A stretch of DNA of 64,000 nt, taken from positions 434,001-498,000 of the forward strand of contig NZ_FNFH01000002.1 in NCBI RefSeq assembly GCF_900100355.1. The letters are read 5' to 3'. This stretch comes from Microbulbifer yueqingensis (lineage in GTDB: Bacteria > Pseudomonadota > Gammaproteobacteria > Pseudomonadales > Cellvibrionaceae). A program made the position numbers and the translations under genes. The notes under the pieces are model-generated. The model ran no database searches. It had not been told where the DNA came from and was given only the letters and a program-made list of their open reading frames with translations. Below, one piece after another: positions 27,009 through 36,418 of the stretch (positions are counted from its first letter, which is position 1; each line of letters begins with the position of its first letter).

Positions 27009-30000
27009 TCAGCCCTCTCCCCACTGGTGGCCGCGGATGCGCGGTGGCATAAGGTGGGACAGGCTTTCCTTCAGTTGCCCCGGCAGCACCAGCATGATGG
27101 GGGTAACGACCAGAGTCAGCAGGGTGGAAAATGTCAGTCCGTAGACAATCGCACTCGCCAGCTGCACCCAGAATGAGGCAATCACCCCTCCCACCACGAT
27201 ATTGCGGCCGAGCATATCCACACTCACCCCCAGGGCCAGGGGGAGAAGACCGAGAATCGTGGTGGCGGTGGTGAGGAATACCGGCCTCAGGCGTTGCGCC
27301 GATGCCTTCACCGCCGCCGCGGCAGGGGACAGCGCCGGCTCGCTGTTACGGACAAAATTGTAGGTATCGATCAGGACGATATTATTATTCACCACGATGC
27401 CCGCGAGGGCGACAATGCCCACGCCGGTCATGATGACGCTGAACGTGGTCTGCGTGACCAGCAACCCCAGCAAGACGCCGATCGTGGACATCACGACGGA
27501 CGACAGGATCAGCAGTGACTGGTAAAAGCTGTTGAACTGCGTCACCAGCAGGATAAACATCAGGAAGAGGGACAGCAGGAACGCCACGCCCAGGAACGCC
27601 ATGGATTCATTCTGCTCCTCGTCCGCACCGCGGAATAACAGCTCGACATCGGCCGCCACCGGGTTATCCTCCAGCCAGGCCCGGATCTCCCGCACCTTGT
27701 CGTCGGCGAGCACACCCTCTTCCACATCCGCCTTGACCTGCATGCGGGTAACGCCGTTGATGCGCTCGATCTTGTCCACTTTCGGCCTGGGCCGGGTATC
27801 GACGAAGCTGCCTACCGGTACCGCGCCACCCGGCGTATTGACCTTGAGGCGATCGAGCGCGGCAATGCCGCGTGCACTTTCCGGGTAGCGGATGCGGATA
27901 TCCACCTCCTCGTCACTGTCGTCGGGGCGGTATTCCGCCATGCGCACCCCATTGGTAACCAGCTGCACGGCGCGCCCCACTTCTGTCAGGTCCGCGCCGT
28001 ACAGGGCCGCCTTGGTGCGATCCACCTGTACTTCCCACTGGATACCGGGCAGCGGTGCCGTGTTGACGATATCGCGCAGCCCCTTGAATTCGCCTTCCAG
28101 TGCCCGGTGCAAGCGCCAGGTCTCCGCCAGTAACTGGTCGTAATCCCGGCCGCGCAGCTCCAGCACAATCGCCTTGCCCACCGGCGGGCCGCCCTCGAAA
28201 ACATTTGCGGTCACCTTGATGCCGGAAAAAACCGAAGTCCGCTGGCGCAGGTCGGCGAAGATCTCGCGACTACGGCGCTCACGTTGCTGTGCGGGATAGA
28301 GCTCGACCAGGATGTTAGCGATCTGGTCCGGGGCCCGGTCGCGGTTGCCGGAGAGCCCGCCGGAGCCGACGGCGGTATAGGCGATCCGGACCTCGGGCAC
28401 CTCGAGCACCGCTTTCTCGACATCGGCGACCAGCGCGCGCTGCTCCGGAACCGACAGGTTTCCCTGGGCCCGCACCGCGACATTGCCGTACTGCTCTTCC
28501 GTATCCGTAAAAAATTCGACTCCGGCCCCGAAAGAACCATACGCAACAATGATGCCGGCCAGCATCAGCACCACGCCACCGAAAGCCAGCAGCGGCCGAC
28601 GCACCAGCCGGTCCAGCAGCCGGGCAAACACGCCGGTGAGACCGGTGAGCGCCGTCGGCTGGCCACTCTCCAGCTGCTTCAGGTATTGGCGCGTCTCCGC
28701 GTCCAGGCTGCCCTTGCCGAACAGGCTGCCCAGTACCGGGGCAAAAAACAGCGCATACAGCAGTGAGCCCGCCAGCACCGCGAACACGGTTACCGGCAGG
28801 TAGCGCATGAAGTCGCCCACCACGCCGGGCCAGAACATGATTGGCAGGAAGGCCGCCAGGGTGGTGCCGGTTGAGGCCACCACCGGCCAGAACATGCGGC
28901 GCACCGAAAGGGTGTAGGCGACCCGCGCCGACATGCCCTCGGCCATCTTGCGGTCCGCATACTCGGTGATGACGATGGAACCATCGATCAGCATGCCCAA
29001 GGCCAGCAGCATGCCGAACATCACCATGAAATTGAATGAGAAGCCCAGGTACCAGGTGATGATCGAGCCGAACAGCAGCGAGAAGGGAATCCCCAGCCCC
29101 ACCAGCATACCCGAGCGGAAACCCAGGGCGGCGACGACGATGATCATCACCAGCAACATGGCCGTGAGGATATTGCCCTCCATCTCACTGACCATGTCAC
29201 GCGCAAATTGCGACTGGTCGAAGACGAAATTCACCTCGACACCACGGGGCAGCTGGTCCAGCTCCCCATTGACCACCTCGCGCACCCGGTCTGCCAGCGC
29301 CACTGAGCTGGCGTCATTGCGCTTTTCCACATTAATGGCCAGCCCGGGGCGGCCGTTGACGCTGGTATAACTGATGGGATCCTTGAAGGTGCGGCGAATG
29401 TCGGTGACGTCACCCAGGGTCACCACCCCATCAGTCGACGATTTAACCGGGATGCCGTAGACATCGCGCGCGGTCTCGATCAGGCCCGGCACCTTTACCG
29501 AGAACCGGCCGCGCTCGGTAAGCAGTTCGCCGGCGGGAATCAGCAGGTTATTGCCGAGCACGGCATTGATCAGCTGGCCGCTGGTGATCCCGTAGTGCTC
29601 AAGGCGCACCGGATCGATGATCGCCTCAACCACTTCCTCGCGGTTGCCGCCCAGGTCGGCGCTCAGTACCTCGCTGATATTTTCTATGCGCCGCTGCAGG
29701 TGCTGAGCCGACTGGAGAAGGGTCCGCTCTCCCACGCCCTCGCCGGCAAGCGTCACCACGATAGCCGGGAAGGGCTGGGCAGCGGCCTCTTCCACGATGG
29801 GTTCGTCAGCGTCCCGCGGCAGCTCCGCGCGGGCCCGGTCCACGGCATTGCGGACCTCGTCCAGGGCATCGTCCACCGGCGTCGCCGTGTCGAATTCCAC
29901 CACGAGATATACCAGGGACTCCCGCGCCGTGGCGATCATCTCCTCCACCCCCTCGAGGGCGCGAATCTCCTGCTCCAGGGGACGCACCAGCAGGCGCACG

Positions 30001-30176
30001 CCATCCTCCGGGGAAATACCCTCGTGGCGCACCTGCACAATTACAAACGGGGGATTGACCTCGGGATTGGTCTCGATGGTCATCATCTGTCGGGCGACCA
30101 CCCCCACCAGCACCACCAGCAGCATCAGGCTGATAGTACTGCGGGCCCGGGACACGGCAGTGTCGAGAACACTCAT
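27009..30176 (-). CDS. RND-family efflux transporter permease
   Basis: Inner-membrane proton-driven exporter of 1055 residues with the RND plan: TM1 at about 12-30, a large periplasmic loop, TM2-6 (about 335-475), a short linker, TM7 near 535, a second loop, and TM8-12 (about 860-1035). It pairs with the adaptor gene just upstream; the two overlap by four bases (ATGA). At the TM4 proton-relay site it reads LIDGSIVITEY (D398-G399) where AcrB-type pumps have two adjacent Asp. In TM10 it has NNN (930-932) in place of the Lys region. No outer-membrane channel gene is adjacent. Substrate unknown. Confidence 0.93.
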   Translation of the reverse strand: MSVLDTAVSRARSTISLMLLVVLVGVVARQMMTIETNPEVNPPFVIVQVRHEGISPEDGVRLLVRPLEQEIRALEGVEEMIATARESLVYLVVEFDTATPVDDALDEVRNAVDRARAELPRDADEPIVEEAAAQPFPAIVVTLAGEGVGERTLLQSAQHLQRRIENISEVLSADLGGNREEVVEAIIDPVRLEHYGITSGQLINAVLGNNLLIPAGELLTERGRFSVKVPGLIETARDVYGIPVKSSTDGVVTLGDVTDIRRTFKDPISYTSVNGRPGLAINVEKRNDASSVALADRVREVVNGELDQLPRGVEVNFVFDQSQFARDMVSEMEGNILTAMLLVMIIVVAALGFRSGMLVGLGIPFSLLFGSIITWYLGFSFNFMVMFGMLLALGMLIDGSIVITEYADRKMAEGMSARVAYTLSVRRMFWPVVASTGTTLAAFLPIMFWPGVVGDFMRYLPVTVFAVLAGSLLYALFFAPVLGSLFGKGSLDAETRQYLKQLESGQPTALTGLTGVFARLLDRLVRRPLLAFGGVVLMLAGIIVAYGSFGAGVEFFTDTEEQYGNVAVRAQGNLSVPEQRALVADVEKAVLEVPEVRIAYTAVGSGGLSGNRDRAPDQIANILVELYPAQQRERRSREIFADLRQRTSVFSGIKVTANVFEGGPPVGKAIVLELRGRDYDQLLAETWRLHRALEGEFKGLRDIVNTAPLPGIQWEVQVDRTKAALYGADLTEVGRAVQLVTNGVRMAEYRPDDSDEEVDIRIRYPESARGIAALDRLKVNTPGGAVPVGSFVDTRPRPKVDKIERINGVTRMQVKADVEEGVLADDKVREIRAWLEDNPVAADVELLFRGADEEQNESMAFLGVAFLLSLFLMFILLVTQFNSFYQSLLILSSVVMSTIGVLLGLLVTQTTFSVIMTGVGIVALAGIVVNNNIVLIDTYNFVRNSEPALSPAAAAVKASAQRLRPVFLTTATTILGLLPLALGVSVDMLGRNIVVGGVIASFWVQLASAIVYGLTFSTLLTLVVTPIMLVLPGQLKESLSHLMPPRIRGHQWGEG

Positions 30177-31342
30177 GGCCGGTCCTCGCCGTCACCGGCC
30201 ACCGGCCGGATGGCCGCCTGTCCGTCGGGCTCCGGCGCCGGCAAGCCGGACTGCCCGTCCTCGAACTCGACACTGACCACCTGGCCCGGCGTCACGTACT
30301 CCTGGCCCACGGTGATCAGCGTGGTCCGCTCCGGCAGCCCGGTAACCCAGACGCCCTCACGGCCATCACCGACCAGCGTCACGGTGGAGAACAGGACCCG
30401 GTTCTCCCGGTCCAGGTGCCGCACGCCCAGCTCGCCGCGGTCGTCAAGGGTCAGCAGGGAGGAATTGATCAGGTGGGCCCGCACCTCGCCGGTAGGCAGG
30501 GCCAGGCGACCACTGAGGCCGGCACGCAACTGCCCTTTCGGATTATCGACCTCCACTTCCACCCGGTAGGCCCGGGTGGTCTCGTGCGCATCCCGGCTGA
30601 CGTAACGCAGGCGCCCTTCAACCCTGGTGCGGTCGTGCAGTTCAGCGCCAGCTGGCCGGCCGGGGACCAGGTCGCCTACCACGCCTTCGGAAACCTCGCC
30701 CACCACGAGGACGGGATCCAGGTCGAGCAGGGTCGCGCACTCCTCGCCGCGGCGGATGAAGTCGCCGAGCTCCACCGCCCGCCGGTTCACCACACCGGCA
30801 AAGGGGGCCCGGATCTGCAGGTTTTCCATCTCCACCCGGGCCCGCTCGTACTCGGCGCGGGCACTGGCCACTGAGGCCTCCTGCCCGGCCAGTTCAGTCT
30901 CGGATAGCAGCCCCTTCTTGTGCAGTTTGCGGGCGCCGGCGATATCCAGTTCCGCCTTGCGCAATGCGGAGCGCGCCCGCTCCAGGCGCTGGGGGCGGTC
31001 CTCTGCTTCCAGGCGGCAGATCACCTCGCCCTGACGCACCGCCCGCCCCTCCGCCACCGGCACAGCAGTGATCACCCCGTCCAGCTCGGCGCGGAGCCGC
31101 ACACTGCGGTTGGCCTCAGTATGGGCATTGATATTGACCAGGGTCGTATAGGGTCGGGCCTCTATCCGTCGCGCCCGCACGGTGACGGGTAGGACTTCCG
31201 GCCCGTCGCCCCCGCGGACGGCGGACGCGTTATCGCCAGCGGGGCGGAGCAGGCCGCTCAGCAGCCAGAGGACCGCCGCCGCGGCGACAATCAGCGCGGT
31301 CAGGTAGTTTTTCTGGCGCCAGATCACAGCAATGGAATTCAT
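30173..31342 (-). CDS. RND efflux periplasmic adaptor (membrane fusion protein)
   Basis: The 389-residue adaptor links the RND permease to an outer-membrane channel. It has one N-terminal membrane anchor (about 14-32), a lipoyl-like half motif (VRLRAELDGVITAVPVAEGRAVRQGEVIC near 80-110), a short coiled coil (about 115-170), the second lipoyl half (IRAPFAGVVNRRAVELGDFI), and a beta-barrel and membrane-proximal domain. It is first in the two-gene operon and overlaps the permease start by four bases. Confidence 0.93.
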   Translation of the reverse strand: MNSIAVIWRQKNYLTALIVAAAAVLWLLSGLLRPAGDNASAVRGGDGPEVLPVTVRARRIEARPYTTLVNINAHTEANRSVRLRAELDGVITAVPVAEGRAVRQGEVICRLEAEDRPQRLERARSALRKAELDIAGARKLHKKGLLSETELAGQEASVASARAEYERARVEMENLQIRAPFAGVVNRRAVELGDFIRRGEECATLLDLDPVLVVGEVSEGVVGDLVPGRPAGAELHDRTRVEGRLRYVSRDAHETTRAYRVEVEVDNPKGQLRAGLSGRLALPTGEVRAHLINSSLLTLDDRGELGVRHLDRENRVLFSTVTLVGDGREGVWVTGLPERTTLITVGQEYVTPGQVVSVEFEDGQSGLPAPEPDGQAAIRPVAGDGEDRP

Positions 31343-31634
31343 TCGGCAAAACCCGTTCTTGAAGCAATACCAGTATGGTTACCGCATGGCGGCGACGGAG
31401 GATTATAGCTACCGCCCGGGATCGGCCGTCTGCCGTATTGTGAAATACGCAAGCACTTCAGGCACCGGCAGGCGCGCTTCGCCCAGGCTGGCCTCGCCCC
31501 AGGCCGACAAGGGGCCGCGCCCACGCCAGTTGTGGTGCCGGGATGGTGCCAGCGGAAGCCGGCGCCGTAATACGGCAGGAAACGGGGAAATGTGGGCGGC
31601 ACCCCGATAGATACCGCCACGGGGGGCAATCAGA

Positions 31635-32342
31635 TCAGGAGAGCATGGATTCCAGGAAATCCGACATGTCGGCACCCTCATCCACCAGCTCGCCACTGCC
31701 GAATTCGGCATTCCAGTCCAGCAGGATCTGTGCCAGTGCACGCGCCTGCTCGGCGAGGGCCATCAGTTCCTCGCGGCTGTTCTTGGGGCCAGTGTACAGT
31801 TTGAGCCTGCGGTGGCTGTTTGCCAGTTCATGGTCGGGATACTTGGAGCGGTAGACCTCGAGCTTCCAACGCAGGGAGTGCACCATATTCCGGTAGAATA
31901 TGAGCTTGGTCGAGACGTGCAGCAGCGAGAAATCGGCGAGGTCGCCGAACAGCGTGCAGTCGACCCCCAGCACTTCCGTATCGCGACTGGTGGGTGCGGC
32001 GGAAACATTGGCGCTCCGCGGCTCCGCCAGCAGCATCGACAGGTCCCCGAACACTTCCCCGGGGCGGATGACAGCGAGCGGGCGCGCGTCCTGCCCGGCC
32101 GCACCATCACCGCTGTCGATGTGGACATTCAGCTCGCCGCGCAACAGGAAATAAACCCACTGGTCCACGTCGCCTGCCGCCAACAGTCGCTCTCCCGGGG
32201 CAAGGCTTACCAGGCGGGAACGCTTCAGCACCACGTCGTACTGCCAGGCACTGGCCGCGCGAATGTCACGAAAAAGATGAATGACATTTAACAGGCGGTC
32301 TACGGCTTCACGGGGATAGTCACTGAGCGGCTTTATTTCCAT
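31635..32342 (-). CDS. Cyclic-nucleotide-binding-domain protein without DNA-binding domain
   Basis: I chose the ATG at 32342 (235 residues, MEIKPLSDYPREAVDRLL); upstream frame residues look random. Residues about 40-160 form a CRP-like cNMP-binding domain: LVSLAPGERLLAAGDVDQWVYFLLRGELNVH, then PGEVFGDLSMLLAEPRSANVSA, which matches the phosphate-binding cassette position although the Arg-Ser order is changed. The C-terminal 70 residues are helical with no recognisable helix-turn-helix. It may be a small cNMP sensor acting by protein contact. It is downstream of, and not coupled to, the gene at 32737. Confidence 0.8.
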   Translation of the reverse strand: MEIKPLSDYPREAVDRLLNVIHLFRDIRAASAWQYDVVLKRSRLVSLAPGERLLAAGDVDQWVYFLLRGELNVHIDSGDGAAGQDARPLAVIRPGEVFGDLSMLLAEPRSANVSAAPTSRDTEVLGVDCTLFGDLADFSLLHVSTKLIFYRNMVHSLRWKLEVYRSKYPDHELANSHRRLKLYTGPKNSREELMALAEQARALAQILLDWNAEFGSGELVDEGADMSDFLESMLS

Positions 32343-32736
32343 GGGGTACTTCGCAAAAGGTGTCCAGATCGGGAGAGACGGCACAAAACGTCGGCATATC
32401 GAGCAAAAAAGAGACAGCCGGCCCTGGCTCGCCACTTTTCCATCGGGCCTGTAATGAGATTTTCCTGATTGTACTGTGCTTACGCGGGGTGTCTTCCCGC
32501 AGCAAGCTCGACTTGAAAAAAACGAGACATTCTACCCGTTTTAGACTTGAACTCCATTGCAGTTGAAGTAGAGTTAGTCACAGCCCGAACAAAATGAAAA
32601 GATCGTACTACTCAGGCGCTCCAGGGTCGCCAGGGATAGGACACTGGTTTACCGGGCAACGCCCTTCGGGGGAGAAGAGCGTAAGTAACCCACTCCACGG
32701 ATTTATCCCATCCGGAAAGACAGACACCAAAATAAA
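32343..32736. other. Divergent spacer, nothing recognised
   Basis: A 394-base region between two divergent genes with no convincing frame. It must contain both promoters; I see no clear -35/-10 pair or operator. Confidence 0.4.
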
Positions 32737-33897
32737 ATGAAATCACTAAAATTCATCACCGCAATAATGGTGTTTGCCGCGGCAGTCTCAGCCAACGCTG
32801 CACCGTTACTGAACGGGCTCGCACTGGAGCAACAGTTTAACAAGGACCGATATATCGCCGCTGTCTATTCCGACACACTTGCTGACAGCGCCAGTACACT
32901 GCTCGACGAGAACACGACGCGCCGACTGGAAATCCGGGTAATAGCCGACAGCCTGTCCGCACGCCGTTTGCGCAACCAGTGGATGGAAGCCATTGCCATC
33001 AACAACTCGGGCAGCACCCTCTCCGCCCAGGCAGACAACATGGTGACCTTCGCCAACCTGCTGAAAGGTCGGCTCAAGAGGGGTGACCAGCTGCGCGTGG
33101 ACTTCGATGGTGCCAGCGGTGCCAGCACTGTTTCCCTCAACGGCATCCAGCTGGGCCGGGTCCAGGATCGTAAATTCTTTACCACCCTGCTGCGCTCCTG
33201 GGTAGGTCCCGTGCCGCCCTCCACGGAGTTTCGCGAAGGGCTCCTGGCCGCCGGGAATGTGGATTCAGGCCTGCTCGGGCGCTACGAACTGCTGGAACCC
33301 TCCGACGCGCGCATACTGCAGCTGACGGAAGCCCAGCAGGAGGAGGAAGAGGAGTCCAAAGCAGAGCAGGACTCCGAGGCCGTGGCCCAGAAGCCCAAGC
33401 CCTCCAAGCCGAAGGTGGCAGCCGCTATCCCGCCGCCCACCCTGGCAGCGGCCGGCAGCACGCCGCAGGCTCCGGCCACCTCCAAGCCGGCGCCGGCCCG
33501 CAGCAAACCCAAGTCCCAGGCCGCCGCGAGCAAGCCACGCCCGGCAGCGAAGGAAGAAGCCGAGCCGGAGGAGGATGACCAACCGCTGACCGCCGACATG
33601 CTGCTGGCTCGCCAGATTTATCACTCCATGCTGCTGCGGCACACTTACGAACATATCAGCTACCCGTCACGGGCTCTCCAGCGCAACCAGGAGGGCAGCG
33701 TCCAGGTCCGTGTGACCATTGATCCCGCTGGCGAGGTTCGGGATGTCCAGACTGTGCGGGAATCTCGCTTCAGCGACCTGAACAAGGCGGCGGTCTCCGC
33801 CATCAAGGCGGCCTCCCCCTACCCCAAGGTTCCGCCAGCCCTGGCCAAAAGCAAGTACGAGTTTTCCGTACCGATTACCTTCCGCCTGCCGGATTAA
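32737..33897 (+). CDS. Secreted chalcone-isomerase-like/TonB C-terminal fusion protein
   Basis: The 386-residue protein starts with a cleavable-looking signal peptide (about 1-21, ending ANA). Residues about 28-175 resemble the bacterial chalcone-isomerase-like domain: IAAVYSDTLADSA, then GDQLRVDFDGASGASTVSLNG, then FFTTLLRSWVGPVPPSTEFREGLLAAG. A Glu-rich and then Lys/Pro/Ala-rich linker follows (about 190-300). Residues about 305-386 are a TonB C-terminal domain: RNQEGSVQVRVTIDPAGEVRDV and SPYPKVPP, ending FSVPITFRL. True TonB has a membrane anchor linked to ExbBD; this one seems to be exported into the periplasm. I infer a structural or adaptor role. A terminator follows. Confidence 0.8.
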   Translation: MKSLKFITAIMVFAAAVSANAAPLLNGLALEQQFNKDRYIAAVYSDTLADSASTLLDENTTRRLEIRVIADSLSARRLRNQWMEAIAINNSGSTLSAQADNMVTFANLLKGRLKRGDQLRVDFDGASGASTVSLNGIQLGRVQDRKFFTTLLRSWVGPVPPSTEFREGLLAAGNVDSGLLGRYELLEPSDARILQLTEAQQEEEEESKAEQDSEAVAQKPKPSKPKVAAAIPPPTLAAAGSTPQAPATSKPAPARSKPKSQAAASKPRPAAKEEAEPEEDDQPLTADMLLARQIYHSMLLRHTYEHISYPSRALQRNQEGSVQVRVTIDPAGEVRDVQTVRESRFSDLNKAAVSAIKAASPYPKVPPALAKSKYEFSVPITFRLPD

Positions 33898-33917
33898 GAC
33901 CACGGCCCCGCAGAACC

Positions 33918-33945
33918 AAGCCCCGCCTCGTGCGGGGCTTTTTCA
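33918..33945 (+). terminator. Rho-independent terminator
   Basis: AAGCCCCGC-CTCGT-GCGGGGCTTTTTC, a nine-base-pair stem and T-run 20 bases past the TonB-fusion stop. Confidence 0.92.
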
Positions 33946-34060
33946 TTTGCGCCCGTCACCCAACGCCCACCGAACACCACTGGCCGCAGCCAGGTTGCCC
34001 GCATCTGGCACCAAAGTTTACTATCGGGCCGGTATCCCGTAGCCCGAGAAAGGCCAAAAC

Positions 34061-36145
34061 ATGAAAAAACTGATTCTTTCCCTCGCCGTTGCCGGCGCCG
34101 TCGCTGGCTGCTCCAAGCCGGAGAACAGCTCGACCACCCAGGCAGAGGCCGCATCTACCCAACAAGTAACTGCCGAACAGGTCTCCCGCCAGCAGGCGGC
34201 ACTGGGGTCAGGCATCGACCTGGATGCCATGAACACCGACGTCCGCCCGCAAGATGACTTCTTTGCCTATGTAAACGGGCGCTGGCTGGAAGAGACCGAG
34301 ATTCCTGCGGACAAGTCCCGCTGGGGCACATTTGACCAGCTGGCCGAGCTGAGCACCCAGCGCGTCAAGAGCCTGATCGAAGAGGCTAGCAAGCATGCCG
34401 ACAGCCCTGACGCCAAGAAGATCGGTGCGCTCTTCAACAGTTTCATGAATGAGGAGCTGATCGAGGAGCTTGGCATGGAGGCCATTGCGGATGAAATGGC
34501 CAAAATCGATGCTATCGAGGACCGCGAGCAGCTGACCCGCTATTTCGCCTATGCCGACACCATGGGCTATGACGCCCCATTCGGGGTTTTCATCAACCAG
34601 GACGTCAAGGATGTTGAATCCTACACGGCCTACTTCTGGCAGTCGGGCCTCGGCATGCCCGATCGCGACTACTATTTCGACGACAGTGACAAGGGCAAGA
34701 AGCTGCAGCAGGCCTACCAGGAGTACCTGGTCGAAGTACAGCAGCTGGCAGGGCTTGAAAATGCCGGGGCCAAGGCTAAAGCCATTTACGAACTCGAGAA
34801 GAACCTGGCCGAACACCAGTGGACCCGTGTCGACAACCGCGACCCCGACAAGACCTACAACAAGAAGACCCTGGCCGAGCTGGCCGAGCTGATGCCCGCG
34901 ATCGACTGGGACATCTATCTCCCCGAAGCGAAACTGCAGGGGCTGGAGAGTGTGGTCGTAGGCCAGCCGGACTACTTCGAGCAGGCCAACCGGATTGTCG
35001 CCGACACCGATCTCGACACCTGGAAGCGCTACCTGAAGGTCAAGCTGCTGACCTCCATGGCGCCCTACATGCACGAGGAGCTGGCCCAGGCCCGCTTCGA
35101 TTTCTACGGCACCGCCATCCGCGGCGTGACCGAAATGGAACCCCGCTGGAAGCGCGGCGTCCAGGTAGTCAACGGCGGCCTCGGCGAGCTGGTGGGCAAG
35201 CGCTATGTAGAGAAGCACTTCCCGCCGGAAGCCAAGGCGCGCATGCTTGAGCTGGTGGACAACCTGAAGGCAGCTTATCGCGACTCCATCGAGTCACTGA
35301 CCTGGATGAGCGAGGAAACCAAGCAGCAGGCCCTCGACAAACTGGCCAACTTCTCCACCAAGATTGGCTACCCGGATGAATGGCGCGACTACACTGCCCT
35401 GACAGTGAGCACCGAGGACCTGGTAGGCAATGTGCTGGCGTCACGCCGGTTTGAGACAGCTTTCCAGCGCAGCAAGCTGGGACAGCCGATCGACCGCGGC
35501 GAATGGCATATGCATCCGCAGCGGGTAAACGCCTATTACAACCCGCCGATGAACGAGATCGTGTTCCCCGCGGCCATCCTGCAACCGCCGTTCTTCAATA
35601 TGGAGGCGGAAGATGCCGTGAACTACGGCGGTATCGGCGCCGTCATCGGCCACGAGATTGGCCACGGTTTTGATGACAAGGGCAGCAAGTACGACGGCAA
35701 GGGCTACCTCAACAACTGGTGGACCGACAGTGACCGGGCCAACTTCGAGAAACTGACCGGCCAGCTGGTGAACCAGTTCAATGAGTTCGAGCCGCTCGAC
35801 GGTGAACACATCAATGGTGAGCTCACCCTCGGTGAGAACATCGGTGACCTGTCTGGCCTGGGTATCGCCCACAAGGCCTATCGGATGTCCCTCGACGGCG
35901 AGGAAGCCCCGGTCATCGACGGCTTTACCGGCGACCAGCGCCTCTTCATGGGCTGGGCACAGGTCTGGCGCGGCAAGACCCGTGACGAGGCCCTGCGCAC
36001 ACGCCTGAAGACGGACCCGCACTCGCCGAAGAAGTACCGCGTGCAGGGTATCCTGCCCAACCTCCCGGCCTTCTACACCGCGTTTGACGTGAACGAGGGA
36101 GACGAGATGTACCTTCCCGAAGAGGAACGGGTCACCATCTGGTAA
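34061..36145 (+). CDS. M13 (neprilysin/PepO-like) zinc metallopeptidase lipoprotein
   Basis: Secreted peptidase of 694 residues that cuts oligopeptides. The N-terminus is a lipoprotein signal with lipobox VAGC (Cys near residue 18), so the enzyme is membrane-tethered, unlike the transmembrane animal enzymes. Family motifs are clear: NAYYNPPMNEIVFPAAILQPPFF-type block near 490, the zinc motif HEIGH at 531-535, and the third zinc ligand Glu592 in ENIGD. It ends VTIW rather than the CxxW of neprilysin, as usual in bacterial members. Terminators lie on both sides, so it is its own transcription unit. Confidence 0.96.
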   Translation: MKKLILSLAVAGAVAGCSKPENSSTTQAEAASTQQVTAEQVSRQQAALGSGIDLDAMNTDVRPQDDFFAYVNGRWLEETEIPADKSRWGTFDQLAELSTQRVKSLIEEASKHADSPDAKKIGALFNSFMNEELIEELGMEAIADEMAKIDAIEDREQLTRYFAYADTMGYDAPFGVFINQDVKDVESYTAYFWQSGLGMPDRDYYFDDSDKGKKLQQAYQEYLVEVQQLAGLENAGAKAKAIYELEKNLAEHQWTRVDNRDPDKTYNKKTLAELAELMPAIDWDIYLPEAKLQGLESVVVGQPDYFEQANRIVADTDLDTWKRYLKVKLLTSMAPYMHEELAQARFDFYGTAIRGVTEMEPRWKRGVQVVNGGLGELVGKRYVEKHFPPEAKARMLELVDNLKAAYRDSIESLTWMSEETKQQALDKLANFSTKIGYPDEWRDYTALTVSTEDLVGNVLASRRFETAFQRSKLGQPIDRGEWHMHPQRVNAYYNPPMNEIVFPAAILQPPFFNMEAEDAVNYGGIGAVIGHEIGHGFDDKGSKYDGKGYLNNWWTDSDRANFEKLTGQLVNQFNEFEPLDGEHINGELTLGENIGDLSGLGIAHKAYRMSLDGEEAPVIDGFTGDQRLFMGWAQVWRGKTRDEALRTRLKTDPHSPKKYRVQGILPNLPAFYTAFDVNEGDEMYLPEEERVTIW

Positions 36146-36163
36146 GCCGCAGACGCTACCTCC

Positions 36164-36191
36164 AAAGCCCCGCCCAGCGGGGCTTTTTTTT
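36164..36191 (+). terminator. Rho-independent terminator after M13 peptidase
   Basis: AAAGCCCCGC-CCA-GCGGGGCTTTTTTTT: a strong stem and T-run 19 bases after the stop. Confidence 0.93.
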
Positions 36192-36418
36192 GCCCGGTGA
36201 ATACTCATGACCGCGCTCCATTCCAACGCAAATCCTGCGCAGGGTTCCTCGCCGGAGCTCCAACCGGAAGTATGCGTGCTAATGTAAAAGGTCAGTGGCG
36301 CGGCCCGTTTCCACCAGGGCGAAGCTAATGACAAGTGCGCCAGTTATTTCACCAGAGCGGTCGCCATTGCCTGCGGCCGGTCAGCGGTAAATATCCCACT
36401 CCCCGCACGGAGCATGTA

